Of a stretch of DNA of 64,000 nt, positions 18,101-26,378 are shown in pieces (the stretch's first letter is position 1; every line of letters begins with the position of its first letter). Position numbers and translations under genes: made by a program. Under the pieces are notes generated by a model. The model did no database searches, was not told where the DNA came from, and saw only the letters and a program-made list of their open reading frames with translations. Source of the stretch: Kluyvera ascorbata_C (lineage in GTDB: Bacteria > Pseudomonadota > Gammaproteobacteria > Enterobacterales > Enterobacteriaceae); contig NZ_JBIQOI010000001.1 of the NCBI RefSeq assembly GCF_044197065.1, positions 124,001-188,000 of the forward strand. Reading direction: 5' to 3'.

Positions 18101-18222
18101 GGAGGCGCGAGATCCGGGTATTGCTCAACGGGTAAAGAAAATATCGCCAGGGCCCCTGTGAGGCACAATAGGATTGCCAGCACCCAAGCAAAAATGGGGC
18201 GATCAATAAAGAAATTCGCCAT
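15109..18222 (-). CDS. acrD: RND multidrug efflux pump AcrD
   Basis: AcrD is an inner-membrane RND transporter that works with AcrA and TolC to export aminoglycosides, bile salts and other amphiphiles. The 1037-residue length and the sequence follow E. coli AcrD more closely than AcrB throughout. The N-terminus MANFFIDRPIFAWVLAI, the proton-relay GLLVDDAIVVVEN in TM4 and the two pore-domain repeats are visible. A BaeR-like box lies upstream at 18296-18313. In E. coli narQ precedes it; here aegA is directly divergent. Confidence 0.95.
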   Translation of the reverse strand: MANFFIDRPIFAWVLAILLCLTGALAIFSLPVEQYPDLAPPNVRVTANYPGASAQTLENTVTQVIEQNMTGIDNLMYMSSQSSATGQATITLSFVAGTDPDEAVQQVQNQLQTAMNKLPQAVQTQGVTVRKTGDTNILTIAFVSTDGSMDKQDISDYVASNVQDPISRVDGVGDIDAYGSQYSMRIWLDPAKLNSYQMTTADVTDAIKSQNAQIAVGQLGGTPSIDKQALNATINAQSLLQTPQQFRDITLRVNQDGSEVTLGDVATVEMGAEKYDYLSRYNRNPASGLGIKLASGANEMATAERVIQRLDELKQYFPHGLEYKVAYETTSFVKASIKDVVKTLLEAILLVFLVMYLFLQNFRATLIPTIAVPVVLMGTFAILYACGYSINTLTMFAMVLAIGLLVDDAIVVVENVERIMSTEGLTPRQATRKSMGQIQGALVGIAMVLSAVFIPMAFFGGTTGAIYRQFSITIVSAMVLSVLVAMILTPALCATILKPIHKGEVHGTKGFFGWFNRHFDASARRYESGVAKILHRSIRWMLIYVLLLGGMVFLFLRLPSSFLPLEDRGMFTTSVQLPSGSTQQQTLKVVEQVEDYFFKNEKDNVTSIFATIGSGPGGNGQNVARMFVRLKDWDERDSKTGTSFAIIERATKALNKIKEARVYASSPPAISGLGSSAGFDMELQDHAGAGHDALMAARDKLLELAGNDPELTRVRHNGLDDSPQLQVDIDQRKAQALGVSIDDINDTLQTAWGSSYVNDFMDRGRVKKVYVQAAAKYRMLPEDMNLWYVRNNAGQMVPFSAFATSRWETGSPRLERYNGYSAVEIIGEAAPGVSTGTAMDVMQNLVQQLPTGFGLEWTAMSYQERLSGAQAPALYAISLLVVFLCLAALYESWSVPFSVMLVVPLGVIGALLATWMRGLENDVYFQVGLLTVIGLSAKNAILIVEFANDLNQKGEDLLTATLEACRQRLRPILMTSLAFIFGVLPMALTTGAGSGGQHAVGTGVVGGMISATILAIFFVPLFFVLVRRRFPLKEKPE

Positions 18223-18549
18223 CAGGATCCGAACCTCGTGTTGTTCATTTTTTTATGTATTGAATTGCGTGAAACACTGTAGCCGTAAGGCTCCCGGCAA
18301 TCGTGGAGAAAAAAAGGAGATAATGTAAATTATCATTCCGCTTTCCTGAAACGGTTTGCACATCCTTACGCTGCCAGCCTCAGAACCTGAAACGTAATTT
18401 CATTGAAGCTGAAATTTTTTGATCTGCCACATCATACTGATAAATAGTCCCCGTTTCTGGGCAAATGGACATTGCCTGGGTGAGGAATACTCGGCTAATA
18501 AATAGAACTTATAAATATAAGGTTAATTTGAACCATAGGCTGAGAATGT
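18223..18549. promoter_or_regulatory. acrD/aegA divergent region (no narQ)
   Basis: This 327-base region separates acrD from divergent aegA. It holds the BaeR-like box at 18296-18313 and AT-rich DNA near 18500-18530 (ATAAATAGAACTTATAAATA) just ahead of aegA. No fragment of narQ, which sits here in E. coli, is recognisable in any frame. Confidence 0.5.
18296..18313 (-). promoter_or_regulatory. BaeR-like box upstream of acrD
   Basis: On the minus strand this reads TTTTTCTCCACGATTGCC, two differences from the published BaeR pattern TTTTTCTCCATDATTGGC. It lies 73 bases upstream of acrD on the acrD strand. BaeSR induces acrD in E. coli, so the placement supports a functional site. Confidence 0.65.
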
Positions 18550-20532
18550 ATGAACCGTTTTATTAGGGTAGATAGCCAAAAATGCATTGGATGCAAGGCG
18601 TGTGAAGTAGCCTGCGTAATGTCGCATAACAATGAGCAGCATGTGCTAACTCCTGCTCAGTTTATTCCGCGTATTACGACCGTAAAGATGAATAACCAGC
18701 GAGGGGCGGCAACCTGCCATCACTGCGAGGATGCCCCCTGCGCGCGTAGCTGCCCGAACGGCGCTATTCGTCAGAGTGATGATGCTATTCTGGTCGATCA
18801 GGCGAAATGCATCGGCTGCAAATCCTGCGTCGTTGCCTGCCCGTTTGGCACCATGCAAATAGTGCTGACGCCAACCAAAGAGGGGCGCGTTAAAGCGAGC
18901 GCCCACAAATGCGATCTGTGCCATGACCGCGCGGCGGGTCCGGCGTGTGTGGAAAACTGTCCGGCGGATGCGCTTCAGTTGATGACCAGTCAGCAGCTTA
19001 CCGACATTGCCAAAAACCGCCGTCTACAGACCGCCTGCCGGGAAGCGCAGCCGTGGCACAGCGGCAGCCGCGCTGTTGCGCCGGAAGTGAAGCGCAGTAA
19101 AGTCGAGCAGATGGCACAAACGCCAGCGCGCGGCGAGGCCGATAAGCTCAACATCGCGGCCCGCAAAACCGGCTTTGCAGAGATCTATCTGCCGCTGCAG
19201 GAAGATCAGGCGCAGCAGGCCTCTTCTCGCTGCCTGACCTGTGGAGAGCACAGCATCTGCGAATGGACCTGCCCGTTGCACAACCATATCCCGCAGTGGA
19301 TTGAACGGGTGAACGCCGGGGATATCGACGCAGCGGTAGAGTTGTCGCATCAGACCAACCCGCTGCCGGAAATCACCGGTCGTGTCTGCCCGCAGGACCG
19401 ACTCTGCGAAGGGGCCTGCACCATTCGTGATGAACATGGCGCGGTGACTATCGGTAATATCGAACGCTATATCTCAGACCGCGCGCTGGCTAAAGGCTGG
19501 CGGCCTACCGTCGGTAACGTTGCCAGCAGCGGCAAGCGAGTGGCGATTATCGGCGCGGGTCCGGCGGGGCTGGCGTGCGCCGATATCCTGGTGCGTCAGG
19601 GGGTAGAGCCAGTGGTATTTGACCGCCATCCGGAAATCGGCGGCCTGCTGACCTTCGGCATCCCTTCCTTCAAGCTGGATAAATCGCTGATGGCGCGCCG
19701 TCGTGAGATCTTCACCGAAATGGGGATCCGTTTTGAGCTGAACTGCGAGATTGGTAAAGATATCGCCCTGGAGACGCTGCTTGCCGATTACGACGCGGTG
19801 TTTGTCGGCGTTGGGACCTATCGCTCGATGAAGGCCGACCTGCCAAATGAAGACGCGCCGGGCGTTTACGATGCCCTGCCGTTCTTGATTGCTAATACCA
19901 AAAACGTGATGGGTATCAGTGAGCTACCAGACGAGCCTTACATCAATACCAAAGGGCTGAACGTGGTGGTGCTCGGCGGCGGCGACACGGCGATGGACTG
20001 CGTGCGTACCGCGCTGCGCCACGGCGCGCAAAAAGTGACCTGTGCCTATCGTCGTGACGAAGCCAACATGCCGGGGTCGAAAAAAGAGGTCAAGAACGCC
20101 AAAGAAGAGGGCGCCGAGTTTGAATTTAACGTTCAGCCGGTGACGCTGGAGCTGGATGACAATGGCCACGTTTGCGGTATTCGCCTGCTGCGCACTCAGC
20201 TTGGTGAGCCGGATGCTCAGGGCCGCCGACGTCCTATGCCTATCCCCGGCAGTGAATTTGTGATGCCCGCCGATGCGGTGATCATGGCTTTTGGTTTCCA
20301 TCCGCATAGCATGCCGTGGCTCAATGCCAAAGGGGTTGATGTCGATGACTGGGGACGTATCCGCGCTAACGTCAATTCGCCTTACCGCTATCAGACCAGC
20401 AACCCGCAGATTTTCGCTGGTGGTGACGCGGTACGTGGGGCTGATTTGGTGGTGACGGCCATGGCGGAAGGACGGCATGCCGCGCAGGGTATTCTCGACT
20501 GGCTGGGGGTAAAAATAACCCCAGCGCATTGA
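18550..20532 (+). CDS. aegA: Fe-S oxidoreductase AegA
   Basis: AegA joins a ferredoxin-like electron-transfer module to a glutamate-synthase small-subunit-like FAD/NAD(P)H module. The 660-residue product has several 4Fe-4S CxxCxxC clusters in the first 150 residues (CIGCKACEVAC, CHHCEDAPCARSC, CIGCKSCVVAC, CDLCHDRAAGPAC). It also has an FAD motif GAGPAGLAC near 336 and an NAD(P) motif LGGGDTAMDC near 474. Published E. coli work links AegA to anaerobic, formate-dependent urate degradation. It is divergent from acrD and followed by nudK. Confidence 0.93.
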   Translation: MNRFIRVDSQKCIGCKACEVACVMSHNNEQHVLTPAQFIPRITTVKMNNQRGAATCHHCEDAPCARSCPNGAIRQSDDAILVDQAKCIGCKSCVVACPFGTMQIVLTPTKEGRVKASAHKCDLCHDRAAGPACVENCPADALQLMTSQQLTDIAKNRRLQTACREAQPWHSGSRAVAPEVKRSKVEQMAQTPARGEADKLNIAARKTGFAEIYLPLQEDQAQQASSRCLTCGEHSICEWTCPLHNHIPQWIERVNAGDIDAAVELSHQTNPLPEITGRVCPQDRLCEGACTIRDEHGAVTIGNIERYISDRALAKGWRPTVGNVASSGKRVAIIGAGPAGLACADILVRQGVEPVVFDRHPEIGGLLTFGIPSFKLDKSLMARRREIFTEMGIRFELNCEIGKDIALETLLADYDAVFVGVGTYRSMKADLPNEDAPGVYDALPFLIANTKNVMGISELPDEPYINTKGLNVVVLGGGDTAMDCVRTALRHGAQKVTCAYRRDEANMPGSKKEVKNAKEEGAEFEFNVQPVTLELDDNGHVCGIRLLRTQLGEPDAQGRRRPMPIPGSEFVMPADAVIMAFGFHPHSMPWLNAKGVDVDDWGRIRANVNSPYRYQTSNPQIFAGGDAVRGADLVVTAMAEGRHAAQGILDWLGVKITPAH

Positions 20533-20589
20533 CGATAGCCGGGCTCGGCGGCGTAATATGTCTTATCTGTATTACGCCGTGGAGCCCGC

Positions 20590-21168
20590 ATGTCCCTGAA
20601 TATCACCGTCATCAAAGATAAAATCCTCTCCGATAACTACTTTGTCCTGCGCAATATCACCTACGATTTAACCCAGCGAAACGGCGAAGTCGTCCAGCAC
20701 AAACGTGAAGTCTACGACCGTGGCAACGGTGCGACGGTGCTGCTTTATAACCGCCAGAAACAGAGCGTGGTGCTGGTGCGTCAGTTCCGTGTCGCCACCT
20801 GGGTTAACGGCAACCTCGACGGTATGCTGATTGAAACCTGCGCGGGGCTACTGGACGATGATGAGCCGGAAGCCTGCATCCGCAAAGAGGCGATTGAAGA
20901 GACCGGCTACCAGGTGAGTAACGTGCGTAAGGTCTTCCAGCTTTATATGTCGCCGGGTGGCGTTACCGAGATAGTTCACTTCTTCATTGCCGAATACGAT
21001 GAGCGTCTGCGGCAAAATAACGGTGGTGGGGTGGAGGATGAAGACATTGATGTGCTGGAATTACCGTTCGCGCAGGCAATTGAGATGATTCGTAGTGGCG
21101 AAATTTGCGACGGTAAGACAGTGATTTTACTTCAGTATCTGCAAAGTTCTGGCCTTATGCCGCAATAA
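20590..21168 (+). CDS. nudK: GDP-mannose pyrophosphatase NudK
   Basis: NudK is a Nudix hydrolase that cleaves GDP-mannose to GMP and mannose-1-phosphate. The Nudix box, GLLDDDEPEACIRKEAIEET with a following G, lies at about 86-108. Length (192) and the N-terminal KDKILSDNYFVL match E. coli. It is 57 bases downstream of aegA on the same strand, and ypfG follows. Confidence 0.94.
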   Translation: MSLNITVIKDKILSDNYFVLRNITYDLTQRNGEVVQHKREVYDRGNGATVLLYNRQKQSVVLVRQFRVATWVNGNLDGMLIETCAGLLDDDEPEACIRKEAIEETGYQVSNVRKVFQLYMSPGGVTEIVHFFIAEYDERLRQNNGGGVEDEDIDVLELPFAQAIEMIRSGEICDGKTVILLQYLQSSGLMPQ

Positions 21169-21271
21169 AGGACAATGCTCAATCCGATAATTCTGATTGA
21201 GACTCGCCGCTTCGCTAGTGAAGATACCCCCCAGTATATTGATGTTTTTTTCTTCTGGGGTTGTACCGTCC

Positions 21272-22321
21272 ATGCGTTACCACGTTCTCCTCTTTTTCTT
21301 CTGCATCGGGTTGCTCCCGACGTCGTTGACGTGGGCGGCCCCGGCGCAGCAGCTTTTCTCTGACTGGTTAGTGACCTGTAATAACCAGAATTTCTGCGTA
21401 GCGCGCAACGTGGGTTTGCACCATGGCCTGGTTATGACGCTCAGTCGCAGCGCGGGGGCGCACACCGATGCCCAGCTCCGCATTGAACTGGGAGGTCTGG
21501 TCAACCCGGTGGCGGCCGTACCGGCGATAGAGCCGCGTCTGTTGCTGGACGGTCAACCGCTGAAGCTGACCGGCGAGCACTGGAAGGTGCAGCCTAAGCT
21601 ATTGACGACCGGTGATAGTGTCACCATTGATGCCTTCCTTCAGCAAATTCAGGATGCTGATGCCATCACGTTAGTGAAGGGCGTTCAGGTGATGTCGCTG
21701 AAAGGACTGAAGGCCGCGCTGCTGTTTATCGATGCCCAGCAAAAACGTGTGGGGAATGAAACGGCATGGGTGCGCAAAGGGGATGAACCGCCGATGAGCG
21801 TACCGCCCGCACCGGCGCTAAAGTCGGTGGTGAAAGCGATTCCTGCGCCGATGCCGCTTAGTCGCGACGAGTACAACGACCTGCTCGATTTCGGGACCTG
21901 GCGGATGAACAATAATCAATGCTCACTGGATCCAGGCCGTCGTGAAGTCTGGGTGACGGCGTTAAGCGATGATAAAGCGTTGATAATGACCAGCTGTGAA
22001 TCCGGGGCTTATAACACCATCTATCTCGCCTGGCTGGTGTCGCGTAAGAAACCCTTTATCACCACGCCTATTCGTCTTCGTCTTCCGTTTCTGCCCGCTG
22101 GAAGCGACAGCCGCGATATTGAGTTGGTCAATCTGACCTTCAATGAGAACTCGCGGGAGCTGGTGACGTTGGATAAGAGCCGCGGGCTAGGCGACTGCGG
22201 CGTGCAGACGCGCTGGCGCTTCGACGGGCAACGCTTCCGCCTGGTGCGCTACGCCGCACAGCCAGAGTGCGATAACTGGCAAAGCGCCGACGCGTGGGCG
22301 ACGCAGTGGGTCTCGGGTTAG
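21272..22321 (+). CDS. ypfG: DUF1176 exported protein YpfG
   Basis: The 349-residue product has an N-terminal Sec signal (MRYHVLLFFFCIGLLPTSLTWA, cleavage likely after AWA-type Ala) and then a DUF1176 domain. The ATG at 21272 is chosen because it begins the signal peptide and gives about the E. coli length (347); an in-frame ATG at 21197 would bury it. Four Cys (CNNQNFC near 31-37, and near 214 and 303) could form disulfides in the periplasm. Function unknown. The stop overlaps the convergent EthD gene by 3 bases. Confidence 0.85.
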   Translation: MRYHVLLFFFCIGLLPTSLTWAAPAQQLFSDWLVTCNNQNFCVARNVGLHHGLVMTLSRSAGAHTDAQLRIELGGLVNPVAAVPAIEPRLLLDGQPLKLTGEHWKVQPKLLTTGDSVTIDAFLQQIQDADAITLVKGVQVMSLKGLKAALLFIDAQQKRVGNETAWVRKGDEPPMSVPPAPALKSVVKAIPAPMPLSRDEYNDLLDFGTWRMNNNQCSLDPGRREVWVTALSDDKALIMTSCESGAYNTIYLAWLVSRKKPFITTPIRLRLPFLPAGSDSRDIELVNLTFNENSRELVTLDKSRGLGDCGVQTRWRFDGQRFRLVRYAAQPECDNWQSADAWATQWVSG

Positions 22322-22644
22322 CGTTTTCTGATTTCCGTAATGTAGGTAACGGCCACGTTGGCGGCGAAATTGGGTACGTCGTCAAACGCCTCCTGGCCTA
22401 CCGGGGAAGCAAAGGCGGCCATTGCATCCTCCAGTGAATCAAACCACAGCTCAGAAAACCCATCGATCGGCGAGTCGGGATAGACCCGGCGGTCGATAGG
22501 GTTCAACACATAGCCGCGAAGTCCCGGTAGCCCGAGGGCAATCTTGCTGTGTACTGCCTGCCAGTGGGCCACAAACTCTTCAAAACTCTGCGTCGTTTTT
22601 TTCGTCAGCAGACCGACGTGTTTAAAACCGTTTGCCGTTGTCAT
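22318..22644 (-). CDS. EthD-domain protein
   Basis: This 108-residue EthD/dimeric alpha-beta barrel protein has the family's KKTTQSFEEFVAHWQAVHSKIA start, with the His-rich WQAVH helix, and an FSELWFDSLEDAMAAF segment. EthD-type proteins often act with oxygenases or as small degradative enzymes, but no partner is nearby. It is divergent from the LysR gene at 22859, a classical regulator-target pair. In E. coli tktB-talA occupy this position. Confidence 0.78.
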   Translation of the reverse strand: MTTANGFKHVGLLTKKTTQSFEEFVAHWQAVHSKIALGLPGLRGYVLNPIDRRVYPDSPIDGFSELWFDSLEDAMAAFASPVGQEAFDDVPNFAANVAVTYITEIRKR

Positions 22645-22858
22645 CGTCTTCTCCAGATTACCAACTTAATGATTAATTTAACTATTTAGGATGATGGCTT
22701 AACAGGCCTGCTTTGCCACATGATGGGGGTTCGTCATCACGTTGCATACTATGATTGATTTTATTTAAGCGATAAATAGGGTTTGAGTTGCTTCTTTGTA
22801 GACATAAATTCTCCAATGCGCTACAGCATAGCGATGGCAATCCAGTGGATGAAGAACG
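22645..22858. promoter_or_regulatory. EthD/LysR divergent promoter region
   Basis: The 214-base gap between the divergent genes contains the perfect 11-base palindrome TTAATGATTAA at 22666-22676, close to the EthD start, in an AT-rich setting. It is a plausible LysR-type binding site, but the T-N11-A spacing is not exact. Confidence 0.4.
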
Positions 22859-23770
22859 ATGCGAAAAACCGACAATCTTGGCGGTATTACGGCCTTTGTA
22901 ACGACCGCACAGCAGGGAAGTTTTACCGCCGCTGCAGAGCTGCTGGGGCTGACTAAATCGGCCGTGGGCAAGAGCGTGAGCCGCCTGGAAGCGCGCCTCG
23001 GGTTGACGCTGTTCCAGCGCTCCACCCGACGTTTGAGTCTGACGCCGGACGGCGAAGCCTTCCTCTCTCGCTGCCAGCAGGCCATTGACATCCTTGAGCA
23101 GGCAGAAGCGGAACTTACCGCCCACGTGATTCACCCCTCGGGCAGGCTCCGGGTTGACCTGCCGTCGGCCTTTGGCCGGCAACGTATTCTCCCCATCCTG
23201 CTGGCGATTACTCAGCGTTATCCTGAACTGTCGCTGACGGTGACCTTTAGCGAACGCTTTGTCGATCTGATTGAAGAGGGGATCGATTTGGTGGTGCGGA
23301 TCGGTGAACTGGCGGACAGCAGCGGGCTGGTGGCGAGAAGGCTTACGACGCAGAAGCTGGTTATCTGCGCGGCTCCCGCATATCTCAAGGTGTTCGGCGA
23401 GCCGCAGTGCGTCGACGCGCTCGCTCGTCATCGCTGCGTGGTTGGTTTTCGGCGTAATCAGCCGATATCCTGGCTGATAAAGTCCGCGGACGGGCAGATA
23501 ACGCGCTGCACGCCGCCGCCTACTTTTGAGATGGCCGACGGCGACGCGATGCTTGCCGCAACGCTTGCGGGCTGCGGGCTATCGCAGCTTCCACGCTGGC
23601 TGGTGGCGGAATCATTGGCGTCGGGGGCGCTGGTAGAAGTGCTGGCCGAAACCGCGGGTGGTGAAATGCCCATCAGTGCTATCTGGCCGAAAAACCGTCA
23701 GATGTTGCCGAAAATTCGTTATGCGGTGGACGAACTGGTAAAGGCGGGACTTGAAGGACAGCTGGATTAA
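22859..23770 (+). CDS. LysR-family transcriptional regulator
   Basis: This 303-residue LysR-type regulator has an N-terminal winged HTH (about residues 8-67, AELLGLTKSAVGKSVSRLEARLG) and a periplasmic-binding-like effector domain from about 90 to 295. LysR proteins commonly control the adjacent divergent gene, here the EthD gene. The effector is unknown. It belongs to the large CrgA-like group by the GRLRVDLPSAFGRQRI linker. Confidence 0.85.
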   Translation: MRKTDNLGGITAFVTTAQQGSFTAAAELLGLTKSAVGKSVSRLEARLGLTLFQRSTRRLSLTPDGEAFLSRCQQAIDILEQAEAELTAHVIHPSGRLRVDLPSAFGRQRILPILLAITQRYPELSLTVTFSERFVDLIEEGIDLVVRIGELADSSGLVARRLTTQKLVICAAPAYLKVFGEPQCVDALARHRCVVGFRRNQPISWLIKSADGQITRCTPPPTFEMADGDAMLAATLAGCGLSQLPRWLVAESLASGALVEVLAETAGGEMPISAIWPKNRQMLPKIRYAVDELVKAGLEGQLD

Positions 23771-24015
23771 AACCATAACTTTTTGGTTATGGTTGGCATA
23801 ACGAAAAAGCATCTATGGATATCATGATCTTGCTATCGATAATTGATAACATATGGATAATAAATCAATAACAAAACAAGGCGTGTTCGCAAGAGTATGG
23901 CGGCCTTCAAAGTTTACCGGGCTGTCAAAGGCGATACTAGGCGCTTCCTTCGGGAGTGCATCAGGAACGTAATTGCGCTTCACCCTTTTAGTTCGATACG
24001 TGAAAGGAACCCTAA
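23771..24015. promoter_or_regulatory. maeB upstream region
   Basis: This 245-base region upstream of maeB ends with an AAAGGAA ribosome site. It contains an inverted pair just after the LysR stop (AACCATAAC...GTTATGGTT, 23771-23795) that may end LysR transcription. The remainder shows no operator I can name. Confidence 0.4.
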
Positions 24016-26295
24016 ATGGACGACCAATTAAAACAAAGTGCCCTCGATTTCCATGAATTCCCTATCCCAGGAAAAATTCAAGTCTCCCCGACCAAACCGC
24101 TGGCAACGCAGCGCGACCTTGCGCTGGCCTACTCTCCGGGCGTAGCGGCCCCGTGCCTGGAAATCGAAAAAGACCCGCTGGCGGCGTACAAATATACGGC
24201 GCGCGGCAACCTGGTCGCGGTGGTGTCAAACGGCACCGCGGTACTCGGGTTGGGGAATATCGGCGCGCTCGCCGGTAAACCGGTGATGGAAGGCAAGGGC
24301 GTTTTGTTCAAGAAGTTCGCCGGTATTGATGTTTTCGATATCGAGGTGGACGAAACCAACCCTGACAAATTTATCGACGTGGTTGCAGCGCTGGAGCCAA
24401 CCTTTGGCGGCATCAACCTGGAAGATATCAAAGCACCGGAATGTTTCTACATTGAGCAAAAACTGCGTGATCGCATGAACATTCCTGTGTTCCATGACGA
24501 TCAGCACGGTACGGCTATCATCAGCACCGCGGCTATTCTTAACGGCCTGCGCGTCGTCGAGAAAAATATCTCCGACGTGCGCATGGTGGTTTCCGGCGCG
24601 GGCGCGGCGGCGATTGCCTGTATGAACCTGCTGGTAGCGCTGGGGATGCAGAAGCACAATATTGTGGTCTGCGACTCGAAGGGCGTGATTTACGAAGGCC
24701 GCGAGCCAAACATGGCGGAAACCAAAGCCGCTTACGCGGTGAAGGATGACGGTAAACGCAGCCTCGACGACGTGATTGCTGATGCTGATATCTTCCTTGG
24801 CTGCTCCGGCCCGAAAGTGCTGACTCAGGAGATGGTCAAGAAGATGGCACGCGCGCCGATGATTCTGGCGCTGGCCAACCCTGAGCCGGAAATTCTGCCG
24901 CCGCTGGCGAAAGAAGTGCGTCCGGATGCCATTATCTGTACCGGCCGTTCTGACTATCCGAACCAGGTGAACAACGTGCTGTGCTTCCCGTTCATCTTCC
25001 GCGGCGCGCTGGACGTTGGCGCAACGGCAATTAACGAAGAGATGAAGTTGGCGGCAGTCCACGCAATTGCGGAACTGGCACACGCCGAGCAGAGCGAAGT
25101 GGTGGCCTCCGCCTACGGCGACCAGGACCTGAGCTTTGGCCCGGAATATATTATTCCTAAGCCGTTCGATCCGCGCCTGATCGTCAAGATCGCCCCTGCG
25201 GTAGCCAAAGCGGCGATGGATTCCGGCGTGGCGAATCGCCCGATTGCCGATTTTGATGCTTACGTCGAAAAACTGAGCGAGTTCGTCTACAAAACCAACC
25301 TGTTCATGAAGCCGATTTTCTCCCAGGCGCGTAAAGAGCCGAAGCGCATCGTGCTGGCGGAAGGGGAAGATAACCGCGTGTTGCACGCGACGCAGGAGCT
25401 GATCACGCTGGGTCTGGCGAAGCCGATTCTGATTGGCCGCCCAAGCGTCATTGAAATGCGTTTGCAGAAACTGGGCCTGCAAATTAAAGCGGGCGTGGAC
25501 TTTGAAATCGTCAACAACGAGTCCGACCCGCGCTTTAAAGAGTACTGGCAGGAATACTACAGCCTGATGAAACGCCGTGGGATCACCCAGGAGCAGGCGC
25601 AGCGTGAAATGCGCAGCAACACCACCGCGATTGGCTCCATTATGGTGCTGCGCGGTGAAGCTGATGGCATGATCTGCGGCACCATCGGCGACTACCATGA
25701 GCACTTTAGCGCCGTACAGCCGCTGTTTGGCTACCGCGATGGCGTTCACACCGCGGGCGCAATGAACGCGCTGCTGCTGCCAAGCGGCAACACCTTTATT
25801 GCCGATACCTACGTCAACAACGACCCAACACCGGAGCAGATTGCTGAAATTACCCTGATGGCGGCGGAAAGCGTGCGTCGTTTTGGTATTGAACCGCGCG
25901 TGGCGCTGCTGTCGCACTCTAACTTTGGTTCGTCCGATTGCCCGTCAGCCAGCAAAATGCGCGATGCGCTGGAGCTGGTGAAGGCGCGTGCGCCTGAGTT
26001 GATGATTGATGGTGAGATGCACGGCGATGCCGCGCTGGTGGAAAGCATCCGTAATGACCGCATGCCGGACAGCCCGCTGAAAGGCTCCGCGAACATTCTG
26101 GTGATGCCAAATATGGAAGCGGCGCGTATCAGCTACAACCTGCTGCGCGTATCCAGCTCTGAAGGGGTAACCGTGGGGCCAGTGCTGATGGGGGTATCGA
26201 AGCCGGTACACATCCTGACGCCGATCGCTTCCGTTCGCCGTATCGTCAATATGGTGGCGCTGGCGGTAGTCGAAGCGCAGACCCAGCCGCTGTAA
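24016..26295 (+). CDS. maeB: NADP-dependent malic enzyme MaeB
   Basis: MaeB converts malate to pyruvate, CO2 and NADPH. The 759-residue protein combines an N-terminal malic-enzyme domain (about 1-425; motifs SPGVAAPC and FHDDQHGTA, NAD(P) fold VSGAGAAAI) with a C-terminal phosphotransacetylase-like domain (about 430-759), which regulates the enzyme allosterically in E. coli. Length is identical to E. coli. In E. coli the eut operon follows; here hemF is 80 bases away across a REP element. Confidence 0.96.
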   Translation: MDDQLKQSALDFHEFPIPGKIQVSPTKPLATQRDLALAYSPGVAAPCLEIEKDPLAAYKYTARGNLVAVVSNGTAVLGLGNIGALAGKPVMEGKGVLFKKFAGIDVFDIEVDETNPDKFIDVVAALEPTFGGINLEDIKAPECFYIEQKLRDRMNIPVFHDDQHGTAIISTAAILNGLRVVEKNISDVRMVVSGAGAAAIACMNLLVALGMQKHNIVVCDSKGVIYEGREPNMAETKAAYAVKDDGKRSLDDVIADADIFLGCSGPKVLTQEMVKKMARAPMILALANPEPEILPPLAKEVRPDAIICTGRSDYPNQVNNVLCFPFIFRGALDVGATAINEEMKLAAVHAIAELAHAEQSEVVASAYGDQDLSFGPEYIIPKPFDPRLIVKIAPAVAKAAMDSGVANRPIADFDAYVEKLSEFVYKTNLFMKPIFSQARKEPKRIVLAEGEDNRVLHATQELITLGLAKPILIGRPSVIEMRLQKLGLQIKAGVDFEIVNNESDPRFKEYWQEYYSLMKRRGITQEQAQREMRSNTTAIGSIMVLRGEADGMICGTIGDYHEHFSAVQPLFGYRDGVHTAGAMNALLLPSGNTFIADTYVNNDPTPEQIAEITLMAAESVRRFGIEPRVALLSHSNFGSSDCPSASKMRDALELVKARAPELMIDGEMHGDAALVESIRNDRMPDSPLKGSANILVMPNMEAARISYNLLRVSSSEGVTVGPVLMGVSKPVHILTPIASVRRIVNMVALAVVEAQTQPL

Positions 26296-26301
26296 CCATG
26301 T

Positions 26302-26378
26302 CGCCCGGGCGAGGCGTTTACGCCGACCCCGGGATGGCACCGAGCTAGCCCCGGCGGTGCTTCGCTTGGCCGGGCTAC
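26302..26378. repeat. REP/BIME element overlapping the hemF 3' end
   Basis: The inverted REP pair (CGCCCGGGCGAGGCG ... GGCCGGGCTAC) fills the gap between convergent maeB and hemF. Its right end contains the CTA that, read on the minus strand, is the hemF stop codon TAG. Confidence 0.85.

Noticed and set aside
24226..25917. Long open frame (563 codons) on the minus strand
   Set aside because: It is entirely antisense to maeB, is rich in His, Arg and Gln as antisense frames of GC-rich genes are, and has no recognisable domain.
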